Assembly: GCA_020628085.1 (NCBI GenBank)
Contig: JAHDFQ010000010.1
Span: 4,171-40,687 of the forward strand
Direction: 5' to 3'
Length of the DNA stretch: 36,517 bases
From: Saprospiraceae bacterium
Lineage (GTDB): Bacteria; Bacteroidota; Bacteroidia; Chitinophagales; Saprospiraceae
Shown one piece after another: positions 16,855-25,562 of the stretch. Under the pieces are notes generated by a model. It worked only from the letters and a program-made list of their open reading frames with translations, did not search any database and was not told the origin of the DNA. Position 1 is the first letter of the stretch; every line of letters begins with the position of its first letter. Position numbers and translations under genes: made by a program.

Positions 16855-17814
16855 TTATCTCCGCTGATTACTACTAGCACTCGGTCGATACTGAATATTT
16901 CGAGTATGTCGCTTGTAAGTTCCTACACTCTTCTTTCCTTGAGGAATGTTCTTTTTAACTGTTTTTTGTACAGGAACATGGCTAGGTAGAGTAGCGGTTT
17001 CCACTTCTCCTTTGGCATCCATAGATACCCCTTTTTTCCATTTAGGAATATAGTCTTCTTCGATTCGCTGTGCTGGTGGCGCAACAGGAATAGACGAACC
17101 ATCAATAACTGGTGTACTAGGCAAAACTTCTACTGAAATAGAGTATTGTGGCGCAGGATCAGCCGTTCTTCTCGGTGCAACGATTGGTGTAGTAGCAGGT
17201 TTTTCATGGTGAACGATAATATTATTTGGATTATAATAACGAGATGATTCTGCCATTTGATACATCGGACGTTGATAACCCTTTACATCGAATTGATGCA
17301 GGTCATATTTTTCTATAATTTTAATTAAATCAATCGCATAAGAAGGTAAAGTAGCATAGCCACCTTTCTTCAAATGAATCGCCCAATCTACATAGTTATC
17401 AGAATCAAACCTGAAGCAGTCGCTATAATTAGAACGCTCCATTAAAAAATTAGTGTGATCAATGAATGATTGTTCAATATTGTTGTACACTCTAAAACAG
17501 GATTTTTCAATTTGACCATTTTCATCATAATCATCATCTTCATGGTAATATTTCTCACCTGTCCATTCTGGTTTACATTTAATTCCAAAATAGTTGTTGG
17601 AATGATTTGCCAAAGGTGCCGTTCCCCAAAAAGATTCTTTAATCGCTTGAGCTAAAGTAATACTTGCAGGAATACCACTTCTATACATTTCCGCAACGGC
17701 GATAGCACTATGCTTTTGTATGAATTCATACTGGTCATCTATTGAAATATTGGCGTGCAAATTGGTTAGCGATACTACCATCAATAGTACCACAGTAAAG
17801 AAAAAGTTTCTCAT
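16855..17814 (-). CDS. GH73-type N-acetylglucosaminidase (FlgJ-C/LytG-like)
   Basis: The protein hydrolyses the N-acetylglucosamine bond in peptidoglycan in the periplasm or outside the cell (family knowledge). From the ATG at 17814 it has 319 residues: a signal peptide (1-21, LLMVVSLTNLHA), then a GH73 domain at about 25-175 with the typical segments SGIPASITLAQAIKESFWG (catalytic Glu60), NNYFGIKC and YNNIEQSFIDH, ending in GGYATLPSYAIDLIKIIEKYDL. The last 130 residues are Pro- and Lys/Arg-rich and lack LysM or SPOR motifs. A frame extending to 17892 begins with TTG and would place 26 hydrophilic residues before the signal, so I prefer 17814. It may remodel the wall alongside MreBCD (inference). 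Confidence 0.9.
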   Translation of the reverse strand: MRNFFFTVVLLMVVSLTNLHANISIDDQYEFIQKHSAIAVAEMYRSGIPASITLAQAIKESFWGTAPLANHSNNYFGIKCKPEWTGEKYYHEDDDYDENGQIEKSCFRVYNNIEQSFIDHTNFLMERSNYSDCFRFDSDNYVDWAIHLKKGGYATLPSYAIDLIKIIEKYDLHQFDVKGYQRPMYQMAESSRYYNPNNIIVHHEKPATTPIVAPRRTADPAPQYSISVEVLPSTPVIDGSSIPVAPPAQRIEEDYIPKWKKGVSMDAKGEVETATLPSHVPVQKTVKKNIPQGKKSVGTYKRHTRNIQYRPSASSNQRR

Positions 17815-18598
17815 CTGATAGTCTGTTTTACGATTATCCTCCAACATTTGTAGATATACCTTTTTATGGTCAACTACAGACGTGTTTGACAATCAATCAT
17901 AAAATGCGCTACCTGTTGGCAACAATAAATAGTTGTGATAATCCCTTCATGTTTCTATTGAGCGTAGAAAATAGCCACTCAATAGAATTTACTATTTAAA
18001 CTAAGCTGCGGAGCAACTTGTAAATTTTACAGAAATATAGTTGTGTAGCTTCGAGTGTGGAAACAAGGCATAATTGAGGGGAATAGGAATGTGTTTTCTC
18101 GATAGCTTCAATCAATTCACACAAACAATCTAAAAAGATAGATCTGAGCTGAATTAACTTATATAGGTTTTGGTAAAAAAGGAATTTGAAATGACTTTAA
18201 TTATAAAAAAATAGTCAATTTCAAGAAATATAGGAGTTGTTTGTTCTTGTCGTATTATATATATTCAAATATAATGACAATTTATAATCTATGTTGGATA
18301 TAGGCATCTTGGTTGTGACATCAAATATTGATAATATATACACACCGTCTTAACAAAAACGGGCTGCGCCAAAATGCACACGTTATAAAAAATAATTTTA
18401 AAAATATACTCAATTTGGGGGGAAGTATATTTGAAACAAACTATTTGCAAGCATTGGGAGGGTAACTTGCGTATTCTTAATCGTATAAATATTCTAAATG
18501 TTACACGAATAAAACAAAAGAAACCAACATATATTAAAATAATTCGTAATTGATAAGTGTTTGATACACCAACCTCATTTAATATCACATCTTCTATT
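17815..18598. other. Long AT-rich divergent intergenic region
   Basis: Nearly 800 bp separate the GH73 gene from the divergent TPR gene. I see no convincing gene. A 10-bp inverted repeat (17953-17962 with 17978-17987) lies upstream of the GH73 gene, and a hairpin with one bulge (18186-18196 with 18213-18224) lies in the middle. Both promoters must be here, but no convincing -33/-7 pair was found by eye. A 126-codon minus-strand frame at 18289-18669 runs into the TPR gene and looks spurious. Confidence 0.5.
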
Positions 18599-19813
18599 AT
18601 GAGATTATTTTTATTATTAATCGCATCATTCTTTATCTGTTGTTCTATAAGTCTAGCACAAGCAACCATCTCCGCAGATGATTTTTATCAGCGTGCTATA
18701 GAGTTTCACGATGCAGGTGCTTACGAAAGAGCGATTGACTATTACTCAACAGCACTTAGAAAAAATCCTTCTGATAGTAAATCATTATACAACAGAGGTC
18801 TTTTGTATATTGAATTGGGTAAATACCATAAAGCGATGCTTGATTTTTCAGGTGTAATTGCTAAAAACAATCAAGATGCCGAGGCTTATGAACATCGGGC
18901 AAGAGCAGCATTTTTAGCTGAATATTATCAAAATGCAGGGGAAGATTATAGTACTGCTATTCGACTGAATCCACAACAAAGTGTATTATATCTAAATAGA
19001 GCTATGACTTATCACAAGTTGGGTTATTTTGCGGCTGCCCAGCAAGACTTAGTTCAAGCAGAACAGCTTAATCCTTCTAACCTTAACTTGTATCTTGTTC
19101 ATGCTAATATTGCTGCGGATAGTGGTGACTTTTCCAAAGCGTTGGAGTATTACAATAAAGTCATCGAATTAGATCCCAACAACGTACAGGCTTTAAACAA
19201 TCGTGGTAATATTTATTTTACAAAAGGTATCAATGATGTTGCTTTCCGATCGTATAATCGAGCTATTGATATTCAACCCAACACAGATAGTTATACTAAT
19301 AGAGGGTATTATTGGTTGGAACGAGGTGATGGTCAACGAGCACATAGTGATTGTATGGAAGCCATTTATTTGAATCAAGATAATGCGGATGCGTATGCCT
19401 GCGTGGGGTTTTCAAAACTACAACAAGGACAAGCAGATCGTGCCATTGCCTTTTTCGATCACGCTATTCTTTTGAATAAAGAAGAATCCGAAAGTTATAT
19501 TGGGCGTGGAAAAGCATATTTACTTTCGCAACAAGCGGATAAGGCTCGCATAGACTTCAATCATGCTTTAGCACTAGACGATACCAACGTTGAAATATTT
19601 TATAATCGAGGTATTGCTTGCCAACAATTAAATGACTATGAAGGTGCATTTGCTGATTTTCAAAAAACATTGGAATTAGAACCAGATCATATCGACGCAT
19701 TACAACAAAAAGACCGCTGTTTAAGTTATATCCTTGAAAACGGAGACGTCTTATATCATAAAGGCGAGTTGATCCAAGCGATTCAAAAAGATGCTCCTTC
19801 CAAAGAACAATAA
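18599..19813 (+). CDS. Periplasmic TPR-repeat protein
   Basis: The 404-residue protein has a signal peptide (1-21, LLLIASFFICCSISLAQ) and is otherwise a TPR solenoid. About ten consecutive 34-residue repeats run from residue 28 to about 370, for example NRGLLYIELGKYHKAMLDF and NRGNIYFTKGINDVAFRSY, with the usual small residues at positions 8 and 20 and Pro near position 32. The last 30 residues are a non-repeat tail. TPR proteins act as assembly scaffolds; partners cannot be read from sequence. The start is the ATG at 18599, directly before the signal peptide; the in-frame TTG upstream adds only unsuited residues. It is followed after 29 bases by the OmpA-type protein and likely shares its operon, which suggests a common envelope complex. 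Confidence 0.9.
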   Translation: MRLFLLLIASFFICCSISLAQATISADDFYQRAIEFHDAGAYERAIDYYSTALRKNPSDSKSLYNRGLLYIELGKYHKAMLDFSGVIAKNNQDAEAYEHRARAAFLAEYYQNAGEDYSTAIRLNPQQSVLYLNRAMTYHKLGYFAAAQQDLVQAEQLNPSNLNLYLVHANIAADSGDFSKALEYYNKVIELDPNNVQALNNRGNIYFTKGINDVAFRSYNRAIDIQPNTDSYTNRGYYWLERGDGQRAHSDCMEAIYLNQDNADAYACVGFSKLQQGQADRAIAFFDHAILLNKEESESYIGRGKAYLLSQQADKARIDFNHALALDDTNVEIFYNRGIACQQLNDYEGAFADFQKTLELEPDHIDALQQKDRCLSYILENGDVLYHKGELIQAIQKDAPSKEQ

Positions 19814-19842
19814 TCTGCCCTGAAAACATTACTTTTGAAAAA

Positions 19843-22800
19843 ATGAAAACGTCTAATAAGGTAAACCTTAATGGACGAGCAAACTACTGCTTTAAATTGA
19901 AAAATACTATGCGACAAATGTTTCTACTCCTCATACTATGGAGTTTTACATATCCTGTAATGTCCCAAACCGTTCAGTGGGCCAATGAAGTTATTTCTTT
20001 TTCTAGTCAATACGAAGATGATTATTATGCTGCACATCAAGCATTGGGTGTACCGAATGCTTTGATGAATGAACGCCTTAACTACATGGCTTGGGTGCCT
20101 AAAAAAGAGGAAAGCATGGTAGGCGAATATCTGCAAGTTGGTTTTAAAACAGCCATGAAAATCCAACAAGTAGCAGTTGCCGAAAGTCTCAACCCAGGTG
20201 CTATTTATCGTATTTCAGCTTTTGATAGAGATGGCAAAAAACATGTGATCTATGAGCAAAAAGGAGTAAAAGGAACCATGAAACCTGCTCGTATTTTTAG
20301 ACATAAATTTCCATTGACAGAGTATTATGTTAAATCCATAAAATTAGAATTGAATACTAAAGCCGTTCCTGGAAGTAACCAAATTGATGCCATTGCCATT
20401 TCAGATAGTGCCGATGACATTAAACCACGTGTGAGTGTGCTGCGATATGAGGAAGAAGTAGCGCAACCAGAGGAATTAGGTGTTGCTGTCAATTCTATTT
20501 ATTCAGAACGATTACCCATTATTACACCCGATGGACAGACGCTTTTTTTTACCAGAAAAGAACATCCCAAAAATATTGGTGCAGATAATAAAGATGATAT
20601 TTGGGTGTCTTATCGAAAGGATGACGATACGTGGAGTTCTGCCGTAAATATTGGTATTCCCCTGAATAATGACGATCATAATTTTGTAGTAGCAACCGAT
20701 CCTTCGAGCAAGCAACTATATCTTGGAAATGATTATGATAAATCCACAGAAGGCATATCCATATCCAAAAAAGAAGGGCGTTCTTGGTCAAAGCCAAAAG
20801 GTATGAAAATAGAAGATCACTACAATGACAGTCCTTTTGTGGGGTATCATGTGAATATCAATGGTGATGTATTGTTGATGTCGGTTCAGCGAAAAGAAGG
20901 ATTTGGAGAACGAGATTTTTATGTATCGTTTAAACGAAAAAATAACGAATGGACAAAACCGAAAAATCTAGGTACAACAATCAATACCGTCAATACAGAA
21001 AATAGTATTTTTCTAGCAGCTGATAACCAAACCATCTATTTTTCTAGCAATGGACATCCTGGTTACGGCGGTTTTGATATGTTTATGAGTCGTCGTTTGG
21101 ATAATAGTTGGACAAAATGGTCGAAACCCAAAAATCTAGGAAAGAACATCAATTCTAAAGAAAATGATTTTAATTATACTATTCCTGCTTCGGGTGAATA
21201 CGCTTATTTTGCATCGGGCAGTATGGACGATTCAGATTTATATCGTATCAAATTACCAAAAGAAGTACAACCCAAACCCGTTGCTTTAGTCAAAGCCCGT
21301 CTAGTAGATGCCGAAACAGGTGAGTTGGTTGATGGACAATTGAGTGTTCAAAAAATTGGAAATAAAAATAAAAAGACTAAACCAAATACTTCCGACGAAC
21401 ATCAAATTGTCTTGCCTTTTGGTAGCGATGTTGGAATTTATGCCGAACGAGATGGCTATTTTTCGGTGAGTGAAAGTGTTGCCCTTTCAGATTCTAAATT
21501 TAAAGAATTAGATGGAAATAGCCCGCCACCTTCGGAAACCTCATCTGTGGATAATAGTGAAATTGATCGTTTACAACTTCAATTAAAAGTGCTTAAAAAA
21601 GAGTTGGCTCGACTGGAGAAAAAGCGAGATCAAGCACAAAGTAAGCCTTCGACAGTTGCTAATAAAGTCAATGCTGAGGATGCGGAACTTGAACGATTAC
21701 GAAATAAATTCAATGACCTATCTGAAGACGAACCAAGCGATAAAAAAGATAAAATAGCAAAGGAAGAAGATAGCAGTGGCGATGACGAATTGGATGCTTT
21801 ACGCAAACGATTTAACCAACATTATAAAAAAGAACATGCCGATTCATCAGTAAAAGATGATGTTGACGAAGATACCGAAGAAGACCCTGAATTAGCAGAA
21901 ATGAAACGTCGTTTTAATCAACACTATAACAAAAAAGAAACACCCAAAAAAGAAGACAAACCAGATCAAGTAGCAGAAATAGAACAAGAGGAAAAATTGG
22001 AGACCGAGGAAGGTGCTTCCGTTGATTTTGAAGCCTACCAAGAAGATATGCGTCAAGAGTTGACCATTGAATTGACCCCTCAAATCAAAAAAGAATTACA
22101 TAGAGAATTATTTGTGGAAGCAAAACGAGATTTAAATACAGACATTCGTTCTAAACTGACGCCAGAAATAGAGGCAGCTGTCAAAAAGCAATTGAGAAAA
22201 AATTTGGAAAAGGCAGATATAGTGAACTATGAACCACAAGTAAGCGAAGCAGAGCGAGTAAAAATAAGTCCGTTAATTGAAGAGGAATTGCGAGATAACC
22301 TGGGCAATAAAATAGAAAAAGAACTACGACTTTCTATGAAAGAACCCATCAAAACAGAGATTCAGCAAGAAATAGAATATGCGATCAAGCGATCCGCTGA
22401 AAAAGAAGTTCGAGCCGAGTTGCAACAGCAGTTGAAAGAGCAAGCTAAAGCTGAAAAAGAACAAACGATAACGGCAACTCCACAGGAAGAAGAAGCCGAA
22501 GAAGATATTCCAACAAAACCAGCTTATAAAGAAGTAGAAAAAGAAATTTTATTAGTACCGATTAAAATTGGGCAGATCATTCCAATGAATAATATCTTCT
22601 TTGCAGCCAATGAATCCAAACTCAAAAAAGAATCCTTCGGAGAACTAGATCGAGTTTTGGCATTTTTAGAAGAAAATCCTAATTTGATTGTTGAAGTTGG
22701 AGGACATACGAATGGCTGGTGTAGTCACGAATTTGCACACGAATTGTCTACTGATCGTTCAAAAGTAGTGATGAATTACTTTTTGTCAAAAGGCATTGAA

Positions 22801-22917
22801 TCAAAGCGCATTCAAAATCGAGGTTACGGAAAAACAAATCCCGTAGCCACGAACGACACTAGAACAGGACGTAGTAAAAATCAACGTGTAGAACTTAAAA
22901 TTTTAGAAATTAAATAA
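19843..22917 (+). CDS. PD40 beta-propeller / coiled-coil / OmpA-family outer-membrane-associated protein
   Basis: Numbering starts at the ATG at 19843 (1024 residues); an ATG at 19909 (residue 23) would give a more canonical signal peptide (MFLLLILWSFTYPVMSQ) and may be the true start. Order of parts: signal; a discoidin-like beta domain (about 45-190, AAHQALGVPNA); PD40/WD40-like propeller repeats (about 215-470, PDGQTLFFTRKE, IYFSSNGHPGYGGFDMF); a CRD-like beta sandwich (about 480-545); an acidic coiled-coil region (about 570-890) with three copies of an RFNQHY-like motif; and a C-terminal OmpA domain (about 905-1020, GGHTNGWCSHEF, ELSTDR, GRSKNQRVE). The OmpA domain should bind peptidoglycan, but the usual Asp is Asn957. 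Propeller, CRD and OmpA in this order recall PorE of the T9SS. It lies between a TPR gene and a coupled acidic protein. Confidence 0.92.
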   Translation: MKTSNKVNLNGRANYCFKLKNTMRQMFLLLILWSFTYPVMSQTVQWANEVISFSSQYEDDYYAAHQALGVPNALMNERLNYMAWVPKKEESMVGEYLQVGFKTAMKIQQVAVAESLNPGAIYRISAFDRDGKKHVIYEQKGVKGTMKPARIFRHKFPLTEYYVKSIKLELNTKAVPGSNQIDAIAISDSADDIKPRVSVLRYEEEVAQPEELGVAVNSIYSERLPIITPDGQTLFFTRKEHPKNIGADNKDDIWVSYRKDDDTWSSAVNIGIPLNNDDHNFVVATDPSSKQLYLGNDYDKSTEGISISKKEGRSWSKPKGMKIEDHYNDSPFVGYHVNINGDVLLMSVQRKEGFGERDFYVSFKRKNNEWTKPKNLGTTINTVNTENSIFLAADNQTIYFSSNGHPGYGGFDMFMSRRLDNSWTKWSKPKNLGKNINSKENDFNYTIPASGEYAYFASGSMDDSDLYRIKLPKEVQPKPVALVKARLVDAETGELVDGQLSVQKIGNKNKKTKPNTSDEHQIVLPFGSDVGIYAERDGYFSVSESVALSDSKFKELDGNSPPPSETSSVDNSEIDRLQLQLKVLKKELARLEKKRDQAQSKPSTVANKVNAEDAELERLRNKFNDLSEDEPSDKKDKIAKEEDSSGDDELDALRKRFNQHYKKEHADSSVKDDVDEDTEEDPELAEMKRRFNQHYNKKETPKKEDKPDQVAEIEQEEKLETEEGASVDFEAYQEDMRQELTIELTPQIKKELHRELFVEAKRDLNTDIRSKLTPEIEAAVKKQLRKNLEKADIVNYEPQVSEAERVKISPLIEEELRDNLGNKIEKELRLSMKEPIKTEIQQEIEYAIKRSAEKEVRAELQQQLKEQAKAEKEQTITATPQEEEAEEDIPTKPAYKEVEKEILLVPIKIGQIIPMNNIFFAANESKLKKESFGELDRVLAFLEENPNLIVEVGGHTNGWCSHEFAHELSTDRSKVVMNYFLSKGIESKRIQNRGYGKTNPVATNDTRTGRSKNQRVELKILEIK

Positions 22918-23393
22918 TGACATTTATATCTGAGAAAATAATAGATCAAGTTTCCGAACGACTGGAACAAACAGAGGGAAGCTATGAAAATTTAGTAGAA
23001 GAGATGAACGAGGCGCAACCAGCTTTGGTCGCCTATTTATTTTCCGAAGCATTTAGTTTGTTGACAGAAGAAGAGCAAAATTATATGCTTTATTTGGCTA
23101 TCATTATTTGGCAATCTGTACAAGATGTGCATCCTACTATAAAGGAGATTGATGAAGAAACGATCGTAGAAAAAGATGAAGCCAACTGGGAAACGATGAA
23201 TCAATCGAACGCTAAAAAATTTCGAGATCGCCTCAATGCTTTTTTTGAAAAAACACCCCAAGAAGATCTTTTAGCCTTTGCGGAAGACTCCCTTGCAAAC
23301 ACCGAAGATGAAGATGAATTTTTGACCGAACCTGGTCGAGAAATGATATTTGTCGGTCTAAAAACGGTTGTTGATGTGCTAACCGAACAATAA
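22917..23393 (+). CDS. Acidic hypothetical protein coupled to the OmpA-family gene
   Basis: I do not recognise this 158-residue protein. It is strongly acidic (many Glu and Asp, for example EDSLANTEDEDEFLTEPG), with no signal peptide or membrane segment, and appears mainly helical; it is probably cytoplasmic. Its ATG overlaps the TAA stop of the OmpA-family gene by one base (TAATG), which is classical translational coupling. It thus belongs to the same operon as the TPR and OmpA-type genes, although the partners are exported and it is not. It could be a chaperone or regulator for the operon, but this is speculation. The next gene (DUF2147) starts 67 bases later. Confidence 0.8.
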   Translation: MTFISEKIIDQVSERLEQTEGSYENLVEEMNEAQPALVAYLFSEAFSLLTEEEQNYMLYLAIIIWQSVQDVHPTIKEIDEETIVEKDEANWETMNQSNAKKFRDRLNAFFEKTPQEDLLAFAEDSLANTEDEDEFLTEPGREMIFVGLKTVVDVLTEQ

Positions 23394-23460
23394 AAAGTAG
23401 CTGCTTTACAGTTATATACACCGAATATTTATTTTTCTTTTTAACCAAAGTTTAATACAC

Positions 23461-23904
23461 ATGAATATCAAATCATTTTTTGCTACACTACTATTAGCAG
23501 CTTGTTTTAGTTGCACACTTTTTGCACAATCTTCACCCGTTGGTCTATGGAAAACCATCGATGACGAGACAGGCGAAGCCAAATCTCACGTTGAAATATT
23601 TGAAAAGGATGGAAAATATTTTGGTAAAATCACTCAATTATTACAAAAACCAGCGGATACCGTTTGTGAAAAGTGTCCAGGCGATAAGAAGAATCAACCT
23701 TTAGTGGGTATGGAAATTTTAATGGATTTACAAGCCTATAAAGATCATTGGAGTTATGGAAAAATCATGGATCCAGAAAATGGAAAAACCTACAAATGTA
23801 GTGTATGGTATGAAGACGGCAACACTGATGAATTGATGTTGAGAGGGTACATTGGTATCTCGGCACTAGGTCGTAATCAAACATGGCATCGTGTGAAAGG
23901 ATAA
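23461..23904 (+). CDS. DUF2147 family secreted protein
   Basis: The 147-residue protein has a signal peptide (1-22, LLLAACFSCTLFAQ) and a DUF2147 domain. The pattern SPVGLWKTIDDETGEAKSHV, then GKYFGKITQLL, CEKCPGDKKNQPLVGMEIL, WSYGKIMDPENGKTYKC and LRGYIGISALGRNQTW is characteristic. The family is a small beta-barrel-like periplasmic domain of unknown function, common in Bacteroidota and Proteobacteria. The two cysteines in CEKC may form a disulfide. It sits 67 bases after the acidic protein with no clear terminator between, so it may or may not be part of that operon. The tRNA-Phe gene follows. Confidence 0.92.
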   Translation: MNIKSFFATLLLAACFSCTLFAQSSPVGLWKTIDDETGEAKSHVEIFEKDGKYFGKITQLLQKPADTVCEKCPGDKKNQPLVGMEILMDLQAYKDHWSYGKIMDPENGKTYKCSVWYEDGNTDELMLRGYIGISALGRNQTWHRVKG

Positions 23905-23934
23905 AATTTATTTGTTAAAATAAATTCGCTTTGG

Positions 23935-23966
23935 CTTGCAAGTTCAAAAAAAAGAATATAAATTTG
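23935..23966 (+). promoter_or_regulatory. Bacteroidota-type promoter of tRNA-Phe
   Basis: A CTTG at 23935-23938 (-33 box, consensus TTTG) and TAAATTTG at 23959-23966 (-7 box, consensus TAnnTTTG) are separated by 20 bases, matching the Bacteroidota vegetative sigma consensus. Transcription would start near 23972, about a dozen bases before the tRNA. Confidence 0.72.
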
Positions 23967-23984
23967 CAATCGCTTAACAAAGCT

Positions 23985-24060
23985 GGTGCCTTAGCTCAGT
24001 TGGTAGAGCAATGGACTGAAAATCCATGTGTCCCTGGTTCGATTCCTGGAGGCACCACCA
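23985..24060 (+). tRNA. tRNA-Phe (anticodon GAA)
   Basis: The 76-base sequence folds as a standard tRNA with an encoded CCA end. Acceptor GGTGCCT pairs with AGGCACC. The D arm is GCTC/GAGC. The anticodon stem ATGGA/TCCAT holds the loop CTGAAAA, giving anticodon GAA for Phe. The T arm CCTGG-TTCGATT-CCTGG has a T-T mismatch at its middle position. A promoter lies upstream and a terminator directly downstream. Confidence 0.97.
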
Positions 24061-24062
24061 TC

Positions 24063-24102
24063 AAAACCCTCGTAAGTTCGCTTTCGAGGGTTTTTGGTTT
24101 TT
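24063..24102 (+). terminator. Rho-independent terminator after tRNA-Phe
   Basis: A perfect 10-bp stem (24063-24072 with 24085-24094) has a 12-base loop and is followed by a T-rich run. It begins three bases after the tRNA 3' end. Confidence 0.85.
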
Positions 24103-24189
24103 ATCACTTTTTCGTTTACCTTTCTTTTTCCAAAGCATCCTTCCCTACTTTTTTGTATCTTCCTTTCTTTTAACCGATTTAAAAGAATA

Positions 24190-25458
24190 TTGGAAACAAA
24201 CTCAAAAGATCACAACCACATCAATCAACTGATTGGACAATCTCCCTCATGGATGCTTCGATGGGGCATGCTGCTTATGGCAGGATTTTTAATTGTATTG
24301 GCTGTGTTATCCTGGTTCATCCAATATCCAGATGTCATTACCGCCAAGGCAAAAGTACACACGTCTACTCTACCTATTGAAATAAAAATGCCTGTTCAGG
24401 GTCAAATAGATCGTTTGTTGATTAAGAAAAATCAGACGGTTGTCCCGAATCAATTATTGGCAGTGCTCAGAAATCCTGCTGTTTATGCTGATGTATTAAC
24501 CGTTGAGAAATATATTCAAAATTGGAGTTTCTCTGATACATCACCAATTCCTCAGCATCTACAATTGGGACAAATTAGTTCATATTGGACAGATTTTATC
24601 ATCCATCAAAAGGAATTGGAATATGCCATTCAAAATAACTTTACCGCTTTAAAATCACAAAATACCGAAAGGCAAATTGCTCAACTAGAAAACCTCAATC
24701 AAGCTCTAATTAATCAAAAATCAACCCTTCAAGAAGCACTTGATTTTGCCAAATTAGCCAAAGATCGAACAACAATATTATTTGAAAAAGGGGCATCTGA
24801 TTTACCAGAAGTCGAACAGGTCACCACTACATATTTAAGAGCAAAACAATTATTAGAACAACACAGCAATAAAATTATAGGCAATCAAATTGATATAGAA
24901 CGACTGAAAGGAGAATTGTTGGCAGTTGATTTTGAACAAAAAAAAGGACAATCTTCCATTGCTTTACAAATTCAAAAAGATATTCAACATATCCAAACGG
25001 CAATAACAAATTGGAAGCAGCAGTATTTAGTGTATGCACCAATTGCAGGAACAATTACAGTTCTTGAAAACTGGACCATCGGACAACAATTAAATTCGGA
25101 TTTTCCTATTTTATCGATTGTTCCAACATCCAACATTCAACAATCGGTTGTGGCAACTGCCTATGTTACAGATCAAGGTTTTGGTAAAATCAAACTCAAT
25201 ACCGATGTACAAATACAATTGAATGCGTATCCATATTATGAATTTGGTGTGTTAGAAGGAACCGTTCAAACCTTACCAACCATTGTAGAAAACGGATTTT
25301 ACTTAGTAAAAATAAAACTAAAAACACCTTTGGTTACCAGCTACGGAAAAGAAATTACGTTTCAACCCGACTTACAAGGAACGGCTCGAATTACGACTAA
25401 AAAGCGACGTTTGATAGAACGTTTATTTGATCGTATCAATAACATTAGAAATAACTAA
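24190..25458 (+). CDS. HlyD-family periplasmic adaptor (bacteriocin-exporter type)
   Basis: Membrane-fusion proteins of this type bridge an inner-membrane ABC exporter and the outer-membrane channel. From the TTG at 24190 the protein has 422 residues: a cytoplasmic start (METNSKDHNHINQLIG), one transmembrane helix (about 26-46, LLMAGFLIVLAVLSWFI), a lipoyl-like beta segment (IEIKMPVQGQIDRLLIKKNQTV), a long alpha-helical hairpin, the second lipoyl half (YAPIAGTITVLENWTIGQQL) and a beta-barrel region ending in basic residues (KKRRLIERLFDRI). The open frame continues to 24094 but passes through the tRNA terminator, so a later start is needed; TTG 24190 or ATG 24250 are the options. No peptidase-containing ABC transporter, its usual partner, is next to it. 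Confidence 0.88.
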   Translation: METNSKDHNHINQLIGQSPSWMLRWGMLLMAGFLIVLAVLSWFIQYPDVITAKAKVHTSTLPIEIKMPVQGQIDRLLIKKNQTVVPNQLLAVLRNPAVYADVLTVEKYIQNWSFSDTSPIPQHLQLGQISSYWTDFIIHQKELEYAIQNNFTALKSQNTERQIAQLENLNQALINQKSTLQEALDFAKLAKDRTTILFEKGASDLPEVEQVTTTYLRAKQLLEQHSNKIIGNQIDIERLKGELLAVDFEQKKGQSSIALQIQKDIQHIQTAITNWKQQYLVYAPIAGTITVLENWTIGQQLNSDFPILSIVPTSNIQQSVVATAYVTDQGFGKIKLNTDVQIQLNAYPYYEFGVLEGTVQTLPTIVENGFYLVKIKLKTPLVTSYGKEITFQPDLQGTARITTKKRRLIERLFDRINNIRNN

Positions 25459-25562
25459 TAGTTTCCAAAATACCTTATCTACTACCGTTTATCGGTGCAA
25501 AAGGGCTATCTCTCCAAAATAAGCGCACAAATCAAATCGCTTTTTTTATTTTCGTACAATTG

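Noticed and set aside
18289-18669. 126-codon minus-strand frame in the long gap before the TPR gene
   Set aside because: Its 5' end lies within the TPR gene's signal-peptide region, the composition is that of random AT-rich DNA, and no motif is visible.
23931-24173. 80-codon plus-strand frame across the tRNA-Phe gene
   Set aside because: It is a reading of the tRNA and its terminator; the tRNA explains the sequence.
24094-24189. N-terminal extension of the HlyD protein
   Set aside because: It would begin within the tRNA terminator and add a Phe-rich stretch that does not match the family; TTG 24190 fits better.
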